A stretch of 31,449 nucleotides of DNA from an uncultured Kineothrix sp. Its GTDB lineage: Bacteria > Bacillota > Clostridia > Lachnospirales > Lachnospiraceae. The first letter of the stretch is position 1. Every line of letters begins with the position of its first letter. The notes below the pieces were generated by a model. That model saw nothing but the letters and a program-made list of their open reading frames with translations. It was not told the origin of the DNA and searched no databases. Shown piece after piece: positions 1 through 8,632 of this stretch. The DNA is taken from assembly GCA_910588855.1 (NCBI GenBank), contig CAJUSR010000038.1:1-31449 (forward strand). The letters are read 5' to 3'. The position numbers were made by a program, and so were the translations under genes.

Positions 1-65
1 TAGGGGAATCGAACCCCTGTTTCCGCCGTGAGAGGGCGGCGTCTTGACCGCTTGACCAACGAGCC
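1..65 (-). tRNA. tRNA-Glu (anticodon CTC), 3' end cut by the window edge
   Basis: The reverse complement starts GGCTCGTTGGTCAAGCGGTC, a typical glutamate acceptor and D-arm. The anticodon stem CCGCC/GGCGG closes the 7-base loop CTCTCAC, which places CTC at positions 34-36 and so reads GAG. A T-arm AGGGG/CCCCT with loop TTCGATT follows. The window ends one base into the 3' acceptor strand, so the last acceptor bases, the discriminator and any CCA are missing. The gene lies downstream of the cheY-like gene on the same strand. Confidence 0.93.
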
Positions 66-120
66 ATATTCGCAAACAAATAAAAATTTTTCTCCTTTCT
101 ATTCGTTTGCCGACTTGATT

Positions 121-149
121 ATTTTATTATAAAACGACAAATAATGCAA
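121..149 (-). promoter_or_regulatory. Probable promoter of the tRNA-Glu gene
   Basis: On the minus strand a -35-like TTGCAT (144-149) and a -10 TAAAAT (121-126) are separated by 17 bases. The predicted start is about 50 bases before the tRNA. It lies in the gap after the cheY-like stop codon. The -35 is weak (3 of 6 consensus bases). Confidence 0.4.
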
Positions 150-176
150 GCACTTTTTTTCACTTTTTCTACTTTT

Positions 177-545
177 TTATAAATTCATTCCCAACACGCG
201 CCTGATAGCCCCCAAAATCTGTTCTCCATCAAACGGTTTCGTAATAAAATCATCCGCCCCTTCCCGGATAGCCTGCACCATTTTCTCTTTCTGCCCGGCA
301 GCCGTTATCATAATGACTTTGGCATTCCCATCTTCCTTCTTAATGCACATGAGCGATTCCAAGCCATTCATGGTAGGCATCGTAATATCCATCGTAACAA
401 TATCCGGCTTTAGCTCCTTATAATTGATGACCCCTTCTTCGCCATTGGATGCCTCACCAATTATCTCATGCCCTCCGCCTTCCAAAATCCCTCTCAAAAT
501 TTTACGCGATGTTCTGGAATCATCCACAATCAAAATTTTTGCCAT
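177..545 (-). CDS. Stand-alone CheY-like response regulator
   Basis: This is a 122-residue protein made only of a receiver domain, with no DNA-binding or enzymatic output. All five receiver residues are visible: the acidic pair D8-D9 in ILIVDD, the phospho-acceptor D53 in VTMDITMP, T81 in MITAAG and K103 in ITKPF. The length equals that of CheY. The reading frame is open further upstream to 593, but ATG at 545 is preceded by a strong GAGGAGGAAG site (551-560), so I place the start there. It follows the CheX-like phosphatase gene by 77 bases on the same strand and is a plausible substrate for it. Its kinase is not in the window; an Hpt protein is encoded about 15 kb upstream on the same strand. 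The output could be motility, adhesion or another protein-protein switch, and nothing in the sequence decides which. Confidence 0.88.
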   Translation of the reverse strand: MAKILIVDDSRTSRKILRGILEGGGHEIIGEASNGEEGVINYKELKPDIVTMDITMPTMNGLESLMCIKKEDGNAKVIMITAAGQKEKMVQAIREGADDFITKPFDGEQILGAIRRVLGMNL

Positions 546-622
546 AAATTCTTCCTCCTCGTTTTTTATTGATTCCTGCGGACAACAAGCCAAGCTAACA
601 TTTCTATTATACTTCTACTATG

Positions 623-1513
623 TTATGCTTCTACACGGATAGGTGTATCTGCCGCTATTACAATCCTTACCTTACGGTTTTTGATATATACCGGTACAAT
701 CAACAGTTTATCTTCTGCTCTTAAGCAGCCGGCTCTATAATAAGCAGGCGGAACCATATCCACCATCACACCTCTGCTGCTGAGTGCCGATGCATACAAA
801 CCATTGATGCAATTAATAAATTCGCATACCGCATCAAAAGCATACAAATCCATAGAAGAGAACTCTTCCTTTGCGAACACGTCCGCAATCGTCAACAGAT
901 TATTCCCCTCTCCGGCAAGTCCAAGCATCATAGAATGGTCTCCTGCAACGCCCTGCACCGCAATATTTTCAAATTCATAGCTATAGGAACTATAGGAAGG
1001 TTCAATGGCCATTTCACTGTCAATCAACCTTGCTATGGTACGGACTGTAACACCAACCAGCCCGGATAACAAGGGATCCTCCGTCCTGACATAAAGAGGA
1101 ATCATCCGGTCCATATCGCCGCTCTTAAAAGCTTCCAAATCAGTATTGGTTAAGCCATTCTCACGACGGTACAAATCCAACGCATTCTCAATCTCTTCCA
1201 ATGACATAATATCCAAATTTGTCATAGCCTGAATAAATGTCAAATAGGGGTTCCCCTGCAACTGCAAAAGCCTCCTCACCTGGCTTTCCGTCAAATAGCC
1301 CATTTCAACCGCAATGTCGCCAAAACGCTTATCTTCAAAAGCTTGCCTATCGTTAATTTTATCCGCCTGCTCTCTGGATAAAAGCTTTTCGCTGACTGCA
1401 ATCAGGCCAAGCTTGACCTGCACCCTCTTTTGAACATCCAACACCTCATCCAGTTTCTGTTGAGAAAGCATTTTCTGCTCTACAAGGAATCTCCCAAAAA
1501 TGTGACCAAACAT
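623..1513 (-). CDS. CheX-like phosphatase domain with MshEN-like N-terminal region
   Basis: The 296-residue protein has two parts. Residues 1 to about 110 hold two repeated segments of the form (F)G-x3-VE-x2-LS/T-x2-Q-x4-L-x2-Q, first around residues 7-28 and then around 64-86. This resembles the MshEN/GspE N-terminal fold, which binds c-di-GMP in some families. The C-terminal part, about residues 130-296, resembles CheX/CheC. It contains DAVCEFIN, matching the D-x3-E-x2-N phosphatase motif, followed about 20 residues later by a PP pair as in that family. CheX enzymes remove phosphate from CheY-type receivers, and a lone receiver gene follows directly. The start ATG has a GGGAGGA site, and a good promoter overlaps the end of polC. 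Catalytic function is inferred from the motif; ligand binding by the N-terminus is only a suggestion. Confidence 0.75.
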   Translation of the reverse strand: MFGHIFGRFLVEQKMLSQQKLDEVLDVQKRVQVKLGLIAVSEKLLSREQADKINDRQAFEDKRFGDIAVEMGYLTESQVRRLLQLQGNPYLTFIQAMTNLDIMSLEEIENALDLYRRENGLTNTDLEAFKSGDMDRMIPLYVRTEDPLLSGLVGVTVRTIARLIDSEMAIEPSYSSYSYEFENIAVQGVAGDHSMMLGLAGEGNNLLTIADVFAKEEFSSMDLYAFDAVCEFINCINGLYASALSSRGVMVDMVPPAYYRAGCLRAEDKLLIVPVYIKNRKVRIVIAADTPIRVEA

Positions 1514-1555
1514 ACATATCCTCCCTATACTGTCGTATTCAATAAAATTATTACT

Positions 1556-1584
1556 ATTATAGTCTATTTATGAAACAAAATCAA
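1556..1584 (-). promoter_or_regulatory. Promoter of the CheX/CheY-like gene pair
   Basis: On the minus strand a -35 TTGATT (1579-1584), a 17-base spacer and a perfect -10 TATAAT (1556-1561) precede the CheX-like gene by about 40 bases. The -35 lies inside the last codons of polC, so the two-gene signalling unit can be transcribed separately from polC. Confidence 0.65.
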
Positions 1585-4500
1585 ATAAACTTATTTGATT
1601 TGACTCAGGTAAATTTCCAAGCAAATTCAAAGATGCCATCAAATCTACCACTGTCTTGGAAACTTTTGTCCTTTGGCGGAAATCGTCTTTGGATAAAAAT
1701 GCCCCATCTTTCGCCGCTTCCACAATAGCATCCGCTGCTTTATCCCCCAAACCGTCAATGCTGCTCAAAGAAGGCATAAGCTTTCCGTCCACAATCTGAA
1801 AATTTCTGGATTGTGCCGAAAAAATATCAATCGGCACAAAGTCAAACCCTCTTGCATACATTTCCTGCACCAACTTCATATCCCGATAGGAATCCTGCTC
1901 CCTTTTGGACAAAGTATCCATCCTCTGTTTATAATCTGCCATCACTTTTTCCAAATGTTCTCTGCCTTGGCACATCAATTCATAAGAAAATGCCGATGCA
2001 CGGATACTGAAAAATGCCGCATAAAAAGCCAGCGGATAATTAATCTTGCAATAAGCGATACGCCAAGCCATCATTACATATGCCGCCGCATGGGCTTTCG
2101 GAAACATATATTTAATTTTTTTACAAGACCATATATACCAGTCCGGCACACTGGCCGCTACCATTGCTTCTTCCATTTCCGGTTTTAAGCCTTTTCCTTT
2201 GCGGACGCTTTCCATAATGGTAAAAGCAAGGGAACTTTCTACCCCCATGCCAATCAGGTAAACCATTATATCATCTCTCGTACAGATTGCCGTGGAAATT
2301 GTTGCCTTTCCCTCCTGAATCAAAGTCTGGGCATTTCCAAGCCATACATCCGTACCGTGGGCAAGCCCGGCAATACGCACCAAATCCGAAAAAGCCTGCG
2401 GTTTCGTATCAATCAACATCTGCATGGCAAATTCCGTACCAAATTCCGGTATCCCTAATGCGCCCAGCCTACACCCCCCAATCTGATCCGGTGTAATTCC
2501 CAAGGCTTCCGTATTCTTAAACAAAGACATTACCTTGGCATCATCCAACGGGATTTTTACCGGATCAATACCGGTAAGGTCCTGCAGCATACGTATCATC
2601 GTCGGATCATCATGCCCAAGGATGTCCAGCTTTAATAGATTATGATCTATGGAATGGTAGTCAAAGTGGGTCGTTACCGTATCCGTAGTCATATCGTTGG
2701 CCGGATGCTGTACGGGGGTAAAAGAATTAATGTCCTCACCCAAGGGCAGGACGATAATCCCTCCCGGATGCTGCCCGGTGCTTCGGCGTATCCCTGTACA
2801 TCCTACTACAATCCGGTTTATCTCACAGGTTCTTTTCCCTTCCCCCTTTTCCTCAAAATATCTTTTAACATAGCCGAATGCGGTCTTATCCGCCAACGTA
2901 CCGATTGTTCCGGCACGATATGTCTGTCCGGCGCCAAAAATAACCTCCGTGTATTTATGCGCCTTGCTCTGGTACTCCCCGGAAAAGTTTAAATCAATAT
3001 CCGGCTCCTTATCCCCTTTGAATCCAAGGAAAGTTTCAAAAGGAATATCAAACCCATCTTTTTTCAGTAAAGCCCCGCAGACTGGACATACCTTATCCGG
3101 CATATCGCAGCCCGCCCGTCCGGCATATCCTCTTACCTCTTCGGAATCAAAATCGCTGTAATGGCATTTTTCACAGTAATAATGAGGGCTTAAAGGATTT
3201 ACTTCCGTAATCCCTGCCATAGTTGCCACAAACGAAGAGCCTACCGACCCTCTTGATCCCACCAGATACCCGTCCTCCACCGACTTCCATACTAGTTTCT
3301 GGGCAATGATATACATCACCGCGAACCCATTGCTAATGATGGAATGCAACTCCCTTTTCAGCCTTTGCTCCACAATTTCCGGCAATTCTTCACCGTAAAT
3401 CTCATGGGCTTTATTATAACAGATATCCGTCAGCGTCCTATCGCTGTCCTCAATCACCGGTGGGCATTTATCCGGGCGGACCGGTGATATAGTCTCCACC
3501 ATATCGGCAATCCGGTTCGTGTTAGTAATTACCACTTCTTCCGCCTTATCGCTTCCCAAATAAGCAAACTCCTCCAGCATCTCTTCCGTTGTCCTTAAGT
3601 ACAGCGGCGCCTGATTATCCGCATCGGCAAATCCCTTGCCAGCCATAATAATCCGACGGTACACCTCATCCCCCGGATCCAGAAAATGAACATCGCAAGT
3701 AGCTGCCACCGGCTTGTTAAACTGTTCGCCCAAGTCCACAATCCTTCTATTTATATTTTCAATGTCTTCCATTGACTGAATATTCCGCACCCTTTCGGAA
3801 TCAATCATGAATTTATTGTTTCCTGTAGGCTGGATTTCCAAATAATCATAAAAATTCACGATTCCAGCGATTTCTTCATCTGCTTTTCCATCCAGCAACG
3901 CCCGGTACAGCTCACCGGCCTCACAGGCACTGCCTACAATCAATCCTTCCCTACATTTCATCAACAGACTCTTTGGCACCCTTGGACGCTTACTATAATA
4001 CGTTAGATGGGATTCGGAGACAAGCCGATATAAATTGACCCTTCCCGTATCATTTTTTGCCAATAAAATCGCATGGTAAGTAGGCAGCCTTTTTACAATA
4101 TCCGGGCTGGACGCCCCCATAGCATTGATTTCTTTTAAACAATCCGCCCCTTCTTTTTTAAGCATTGGGATGAATTTTACAAAAATTTCTGCCGTAGCCT
4201 GTGCATCATCCACCGCCCGGTGATGATTTTCCAAAGATATGCCTAACGTCTTGGCAACTGCGTCCAACGTATGCTTTGCCTGATGAGGCAGCAACAGCCT
4301 AGCAATCCCTACGGTATCCACATAAGTAAAATCCCTTGGCAGCCCAAGCCTTGCCGCGTTCTCCATAATAAATCCCATATCAAAATTTGCATTATGGGCT
4401 ACCAGCACGGCGCCCTGGCAAAATTCCATGAATTGAGGCAACACCTGCTCTATCATCGGCGCCCCGATTACCATCTCATCGTTAATCCCTGTCAGTTTTT

Positions 4501-6118
4501 CAATTTCAAACGGAATAGGTACATCCGGGTTCACAAATGTTGAAAATTTCCCTGTCATCTCTCCATTTTCTATTTTTACTGCCCCGATTTCGATAATCCG
4601 GTTATGAATCGGCGAAAAACCTGTCGTTTCTATATCGAAGACCACAAAGACACTATCCCAATCCTGCCCTTTATCCCCGGTCACAATCTCCTTCAAATCG
4701 TCCACGAGATAAGCTTCCATCCCATAAATTACTTTAAAGAAATCTTGCTTATCCGGATTCCCGTCTCCTGCTTCCTTTCTTTTTGCCCTCTCCGCCTTCC
4801 ACAAATCTTCCCATACATGATTGGCATCCGGAAAAGCCTGCACTACCCCATGATCCGTAATGGCAATGGCCGGATGCCCCCATTGATATGCCCTCTTTAC
4901 AATGTCCTTGACTTCCGATACCCCATCCATATCGCTCATTTTCGTATGGCAATGCAGTTCTACTCTTTTACGTGCGCTATGGTCCGAACGTGATACTGTA
5001 AAATCCGGTATTTTTTTAATACCGCTTATAGAGCCTATAGTAAGTTCATTATCGAATTTATCGATAACAGCCATTCCCTTTATCTTAACAAAAGCGCCCT
5101 GACATACATCTTTGCTGATTTCCCCGACCTGATCGTTATTAACAAATATTTTGAATGTAAGGGTATCCGTAAAATCCGTAATGTCATAAAGCAAGATAGT
5201 TTTTTCATTTTTAATTTCCCGTTTATCCATCCGGATAATTTTGCCGCGGATGACTACCTGCCCCATTTCACCGATAATATCCTCGATGTTCATCGTTGCT
5301 TCATCAAAATCCCTTCCATACAACACATCGGGATTGTCAGAACGCTTTGTCGGACGCTTAAAGTCCCCTTTGTCAAATTCCTTCTTCCGGAAGCCCCTCT
5401 GGTTCATGTCGTCCTTTTGCCTTAACATGCTTCCTTTCTTTTCTTCCAAAGGAGCCCCTTCTTTTGTCCGCCTCCTGGGAACTTCGTTATCTTTCCTGCT
5501 GTTACCATCCTCCCTGGCCTGCACTTCTTCCGCCGCGCTTCCCGACATAGCTCTTGCACTGATTTCCGCCACTTGCTTTGCTATCTTCCGTTCATCATCC
5601 TCTTTATGCCTATCTCCTTTGCTTTCTTTATAGGCAATTTCAACATTTACCTGAAAGCCGCACCTTTCATTATATATTTTTTCCAAAACACGGCTCAGTT
5701 CTTCCCCCCGGCTTCTTGCCGGCACAGATTCCTCTACCGTCAATACAATTTTGTCTTCCGACGGATAGGAAATATCCCCGTTCTTGAAAAGATTATACTC
5801 CACCGGGCTATATTCTCTAAGTTCCAATAAAATACTATTCCGATATGCCTTCATCAGTTTTTCCGGATTATATTGGGAAGACAGATGATATCTTTCGTAA
5901 ATCCTGGCTTGTACTTGAAAGGAAGCAAGCATTTTCTCTATCCCTTTCTCCGCCTTCCATATGTATTCCTTTTCAATCAGCCTGTCACTGACCAAATATA
6001 TCCTCAAAAAATCCTTTTTTTTCGTGGAAGAAACCCGTTCTACTATAGTTTCTTCCAAAAGCTGTTTTACTTTGTCATCTACTTGTAACGAAGGAAACAC
6101 ATCAAAAAACTTTTTCAC
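1568..6118 (-). CDS. polC: DNA polymerase III alpha subunit, PolC type
   Basis: This 1516-residue protein is the main replicative polymerase of Firmicutes. Domains in order are an N-terminal region with a charged linker (to about 270), an OB fold (about 285-375), and a PHP domain starting near 385 (ELHCHTKMSDMDG). The PHP domain is interrupted by a DEDD 3'-5' exonuclease with DIETTG near 491, HNANFD, and HHRAVDD near 634. The polymerase core follows with GSRGSVGSSF near 952, a zinc site formed by CEKC and CPVC near 983-1012, PDIDLNFSGEYQ near 1042 and DILGHDD near 1166. The protein ends with QISLFDF, the beta-clamp binding motif. The start is GTG, with AGGTGG only 3 bases upstream, 20 bases after the ispG stop, so the two genes are probably co-transcribed. 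Length is normal for the family. Confidence 0.98.
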   Translation of the reverse strand: MKKFFDVFPSLQVDDKVKQLLEETIVERVSSTKKKDFLRIYLVSDRLIEKEYIWKAEKGIEKMLASFQVQARIYERYHLSSQYNPEKLMKAYRNSILLELREYSPVEYNLFKNGDISYPSEDKIVLTVEESVPARSRGEELSRVLEKIYNERCGFQVNVEIAYKESKGDRHKEDDERKIAKQVAEISARAMSGSAAEEVQAREDGNSRKDNEVPRRRTKEGAPLEEKKGSMLRQKDDMNQRGFRKKEFDKGDFKRPTKRSDNPDVLYGRDFDEATMNIEDIIGEMGQVVIRGKIIRMDKREIKNEKTILLYDITDFTDTLTFKIFVNNDQVGEISKDVCQGAFVKIKGMAVIDKFDNELTIGSISGIKKIPDFTVSRSDHSARKRVELHCHTKMSDMDGVSEVKDIVKRAYQWGHPAIAITDHGVVQAFPDANHVWEDLWKAERAKRKEAGDGNPDKQDFFKVIYGMEAYLVDDLKEIVTGDKGQDWDSVFVVFDIETTGFSPIHNRIIEIGAVKIENGEMTGKFSTFVNPDVPIPFEIEKLTGINDEMVIGAPMIEQVLPQFMEFCQGAVLVAHNANFDMGFIMENAARLGLPRDFTYVDTVGIARLLLPHQAKHTLDAVAKTLGISLENHHRAVDDAQATAEIFVKFIPMLKKEGADCLKEINAMGASSPDIVKRLPTYHAILLAKNDTGRVNLYRLVSESHLTYYSKRPRVPKSLLMKCREGLIVGSACEAGELYRALLDGKADEEIAGIVNFYDYLEIQPTGNNKFMIDSERVRNIQSMEDIENINRRIVDLGEQFNKPVAATCDVHFLDPGDEVYRRIIMAGKGFADADNQAPLYLRTTEEMLEEFAYLGSDKAEEVVITNTNRIADMVETISPVRPDKCPPVIEDSDRTLTDICYNKAHEIYGEELPEIVEQRLKRELHSIISNGFAVMYIIAQKLVWKSVEDGYLVGSRGSVGSSFVATMAGITEVNPLSPHYYCEKCHYSDFDSEEVRGYAGRAGCDMPDKVCPVCGALLKKDGFDIPFETFLGFKGDKEPDIDLNFSGEYQSKAHKYTEVIFGAGQTYRAGTIGTLADKTAFGYVKRYFEEKGEGKRTCEINRIVVGCTGIRRSTGQHPGGIIVLPLGEDINSFTPVQHPANDMTTDTVTTHFDYHSIDHNLLKLDILGHDDPTMIRMLQDLTGIDPVKIPLDDAKVMSLFKNTEALGITPDQIGGCRLGALGIPEFGTEFAMQMLIDTKPQAFSDLVRIAGLAHGTDVWLGNAQTLIQEGKATISTAICTRDDIMVYLIGMGVESSLAFTIMESVRKGKGLKPEMEEAMVAASVPDWYIWSCKKIKYMFPKAHAAAYVMMAWRIAYCKINYPLAFYAAFFSIRASAFSYELMCQGREHLEKVMADYKQRMDTLSKREQDSYRDMKLVQEMYARGFDFVPIDIFSAQSRNFQIVDGKLMPSLSSIDGLGDKAADAIVEAAKDGAFLSKDDFRQRTKVSKTVVDLMASLNLLGNLPESNQISLFDFVS
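1578..1601. repeat. Perfect AT-rich inverted repeat across the polC 3' end and the -35 box
   Basis: The arms AAATCAAATAA and TTATTTGATTT (11 bases each) are separated by only two bases. The palindrome lies in the codons for the polC C-terminal clamp-binding tail and covers the -35 of the following promoter. It could be an operator, or a product of codon choice in this short peptide. There is no T run typical of a terminator. Confidence 0.55.
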
Positions 6119-6138
6119 TGTCCACCTGTCCTATCCCA

Positions 6139-7182
6139 TCAGCCCCAATGGAGCAATTCTTCTCTCAAAACGGAAAGAAGCTGTTCTTCCGGCACTTTTT
6201 TAATAATCTCCCCTTTTTTTATCAAAAGCCCTTCCCCAATGCCTCCTGCAATCCCTATATCCGCTTCCTTCGCTTCTCCCGGCCCGTTTACTGCACACCC
6301 CATAACGGCTACTTTGATATCCAACGGAATATCTGCCACCATCTGCTCTACCTGGTTAGCCAGTCCTATTAAATCAATTTTTGTCCTTCCACATGTGGGA
6401 CAGGATACTACTTCAATACCGCTTTTTCTAAGCCCTAAAGAACGTAATATCAACTTCGCCGATTTAATTTCCTCCACCGGATCCCCGGTTAAGGATACGC
6501 GGATAGTATCTCCAATCCCTTGATAAAGAATAATGCCAAGCCCTACCCCGGATTTCACATTGCCGCTAAAAACCGTTCCTGATTCCGTAATCCCTACATG
6601 AAGCGGATAATTCGTTTCTTTTGCTAAAATTTCATGTGCCTTTATGCACATCAGTACATCGGATGACTTGATGCTGATAACCAGATTGTCATAGCCAATA
6701 TCTTCAATCATTTTTACTTTATCCAAAGCGCTTTCCACAAGCCCTTGGGCTGTAACTCCACCATACTTTTCTATTTGTTCTTTTTCCAGAGAACCGCTGT
6801 TCACACCTACGCGGATGGGTATATTCCTTTCTTTTGCCGCATGTACTACTGCAGCGACTTTACCCCTTCCTCCGATGTTGCCCGGGTTAATCCTTATCTT
6901 GTCCGCCCCATTTTCTATAGCTGCAATCGCCATCTTATAATCAAAATGAATGTCCGCTACAAAAGGGATAGATATCTGTTTTTTAATTTCTCCGATTACC
7001 GCAGCCGCCTCCATTGTCGGTATGGTACAGCGTATAATTTCGCACCCTGCCTGTTCCAAGCGATGTATCTGTTCTACCGTCGCTTTTACATCCTCTGTCC
7101 TTGTATTCGTCATAGACTGTATCAAAATAGGGTTTCCCCCTCCGATTACCCTATTTCCGATATGTACTGTCTTCGTTTTCAT
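6139..7182 (-). CDS. ispG: 4-hydroxy-3-methylbut-2-en-1-yl diphosphate synthase
   Basis: IspG (GcpE) carries out the penultimate step of the MEP isoprenoid pathway, reducing the cyclic diphosphate MEcPP to HMBPP with a [4Fe-4S] cluster. The N-terminal TIM-barrel is recognised from IQSMTNT, CTIPT, FVADIHFDY and KIRINPGNIG. The iron-sulfur domain has SCPTCGRTK (near residue 262) and MGCAVNGPGEAKEADIG (near 293), supplying the cluster cysteines and the conserved N and E. The reading frame is open upstream to 7275, but ATG at 7182 has an AAGGAG site 8 bases before it and gives 347 residues, the usual length. It lies between the Ser/Thr kinase gene and polC. In many relatives ispG directly follows rseP; here the kinase and phosphatase genes separate them. 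Confidence 0.97.
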   Translation of the reverse strand: MKTKTVHIGNRVIGGGNPILIQSMTNTRTEDVKATVEQIHRLEQAGCEIIRCTIPTMEAAAVIGEIKKQISIPFVADIHFDYKMAIAAIENGADKIRINPGNIGGRGKVAAVVHAAKERNIPIRVGVNSGSLEKEQIEKYGGVTAQGLVESALDKVKMIEDIGYDNLVISIKSSDVLMCIKAHEILAKETNYPLHVGITESGTVFSGNVKSGVGLGIILYQGIGDTIRVSLTGDPVEEIKSAKLILRSLGLRKSGIEVVSCPTCGRTKIDLIGLANQVEQMVADIPLDIKVAVMGCAVNGPGEAKEADIGIAGGIGEGLLIKKGEIIKKVPEEQLLSVLREELLHWG

Positions 7183-7290
7183 CCAATCACTCCTTATGTA
7201 CCAAATCATTCCATAGCCTGTTCTATTACCTTCTGTTCCAATTTCGCCGGCAAAGAGTCCAGTGGGTATGTTCAATTATTGATTTCATAT

Positions 7291-7320
7291 ATCATACCCC
7301 ATTTTACTACTGCTGTTCAA
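7291..7320 (-). promoter_or_regulatory. Probable promoter of ispG-polC
   Basis: A -35 TTGAAC (7315-7320), an 18-base spacer and a -10 TATGAT (7291-7296) lie on the minus strand at the 3' end of the kinase gene, about 110 bases before the ispG start. This would let the essential ispG-polC pair be expressed independently of the upstream kinase operon. Confidence 0.45.
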
Positions 7321-8611
7321 GACTTTTTAAATAGAAAGTTCGGCTCCTTTTTTCTTCTGTTTCACAACTTGTACATTCCAGCCGCAACTCATAAATCCCC
7401 CCTTTTTCAAAATTTTTCAAAGGCAGCTCCAGTTTCAATACATCCGATATCGGATATATGGCATCATAACGGATTAAAACTTTCTGTCCTTTCCCGTTCC
7501 GCACCGTTACAGCAAGGGCATTTTCTTCTTTAGCAGACACAGGAGAAACCTTTACTGCAAATAGAAATGAAATTCCTACAACAAGAAACAGCACAAGCCC
7601 CCGCCCCCTCTTTTCCGTCAATAAAATGCTCCTTTCCCGGCACAAATTTTGTCTTCCCTTTCCCAGACAAAAGGAGATGAATGTCCGCAACAAGCAAAAG
7701 GAAAAAATAAGCACAGCAGTTACCAGTATCCCTTTTTCCTGCCCGGAAGTACCGCAGAGCCGTGAAAAATAAAAACCAAGCCCCAATAAAATACTATAAT
7801 ATAAGATTTCACCAATTTTTTCCCCGCGTTCTCTTATTTTATCTGCGCTTTTATAACGTTCTATAGCCGCTTTCAATTGACGCATTGTCTGATATCTCTT
7901 CCCCTTTTCCACCTCCACTGCCTTTTTTATAATCTTCTCCAATTCTACCGATAGCTTCCTGTCAAAGAAGCGGATAGGATGCAGTAAAAACGGCGGCTTC
8001 GATGGGTCATCCCCTGTCAGCATATAATAGAAAGTAACACCCAGGCCATAAACGTCGCTTCTTTCGTCCGCTCCTCCACATCCATTTGCAAAAAGCTGTT
8101 CCGGTGCCGCATAGCCATAAGTTCCCGCACTAAGCTTTTCTGTGTCTTCTTGGTAGCGCAGCCAAGCCGTACCAAAATCAACAAGTTTTATCTTTCCGTC
8201 CGGTTCCACTATAATATTGGCCGGTTTCATGTCCCCATAAATAACCGGGTTTTTCCTTTCATGAAGATAAATCAGAAAATCCGCCAGTTCCAGCGTCCAC
8301 TCCACGGCTTGTTCCTGACGGATATTCCCCTTCTCCCTCACGTAATCCTCTAAATTTTTCCCCTCAATATATTCCATTACAAGATATTTATCCTCCCCCT
8401 CTTCGATGGAATCCGTAATCATAGGAAGCAAAGGGTGTCGCAGCTCTTTTAACATCTCCAATTCTTTCCTCCAAACCCCTTCTTCTGCACAAAACTTTTT
8501 TACCGCCCTGTTACACCCTAAATGCCTGTCAAACGCACGGTAAACCTTCCCGCTCCCACCGCTCCCCAGCTCTTCATACAAAATATACTTTCCTTTCTCT
8601 ATTCCTTCCAT
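7307..8611 (-). CDS. Membrane-anchored Ser/Thr protein kinase (Hanks type, non-RD)
   Basis: The 434-residue protein starts with a cytoplasmic kinase domain (about 8-255). Visible motifs are the glycine-rich loop GSGGSGKVYRA (16-26), K38 in RAVKK, the catalytic loop YGDMKPAN (125-132), DFG at 145-147 and AAPEQ near 168. The usual HRD is replaced by YGD, so it lacks the arginine of RD kinases, while the catalytic D and the KPxN residues are kept. Three hydrophobic segments follow (about 268-284, 294-316 and 337-353), then a tail of about 80 residues that should lie outside the cell. There are no PASTA repeats, so it is not a standard PrkC/PknB. It follows a PP2C phosphatase and a 48-residue membrane protein on the same strand, with GAAGAGG before its ATG. 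Substrates cannot be told from the sequence. Confidence 0.88.
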   Translation of the reverse strand: MEGIEKGKYILYEELGSGGSGKVYRAFDRHLGCNRAVKKFCAEEGVWRKELEMLKELRHPLLPMITDSIEEGEDKYLVMEYIEGKNLEDYVREKGNIRQEQAVEWTLELADFLIYLHERKNPVIYGDMKPANIIVEPDGKIKLVDFGTAWLRYQEDTEKLSAGTYGYAAPEQLFANGCGGADERSDVYGLGVTFYYMLTGDDPSKPPFLLHPIRFFDRKLSVELEKIIKKAVEVEKGKRYQTMRQLKAAIERYKSADKIRERGEKIGEILYYSILLGLGFYFSRLCGTSGQEKGILVTAVLIFSFCLLRTFISFCLGKGRQNLCRERSILLTEKRGRGLVLFLVVGISFLFAVKVSPVSAKEENALAVTVRNGKGQKVLIRYDAIYPISDVLKLELPLKNFEKGGIYELRLECTSCETEEKRSRTFYLKSLEQQ

Positions 8612-8632
8612 TCCAAAACCTCTTCTTTCTCT

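Noticed and set aside
6118..6182. Possible riboswitch or attenuator between ispG and polC
   Set aside because: The gap is only 20 bases and holds just the polC ribosome site.
6745..7533. Plus-strand ORF of 262 codons opposite ispG
   Set aside because: It lies antisense to ispG and the kinase end, is rich in cysteine, tyrosine and histidine, and has no family features, so it is a shadow frame.
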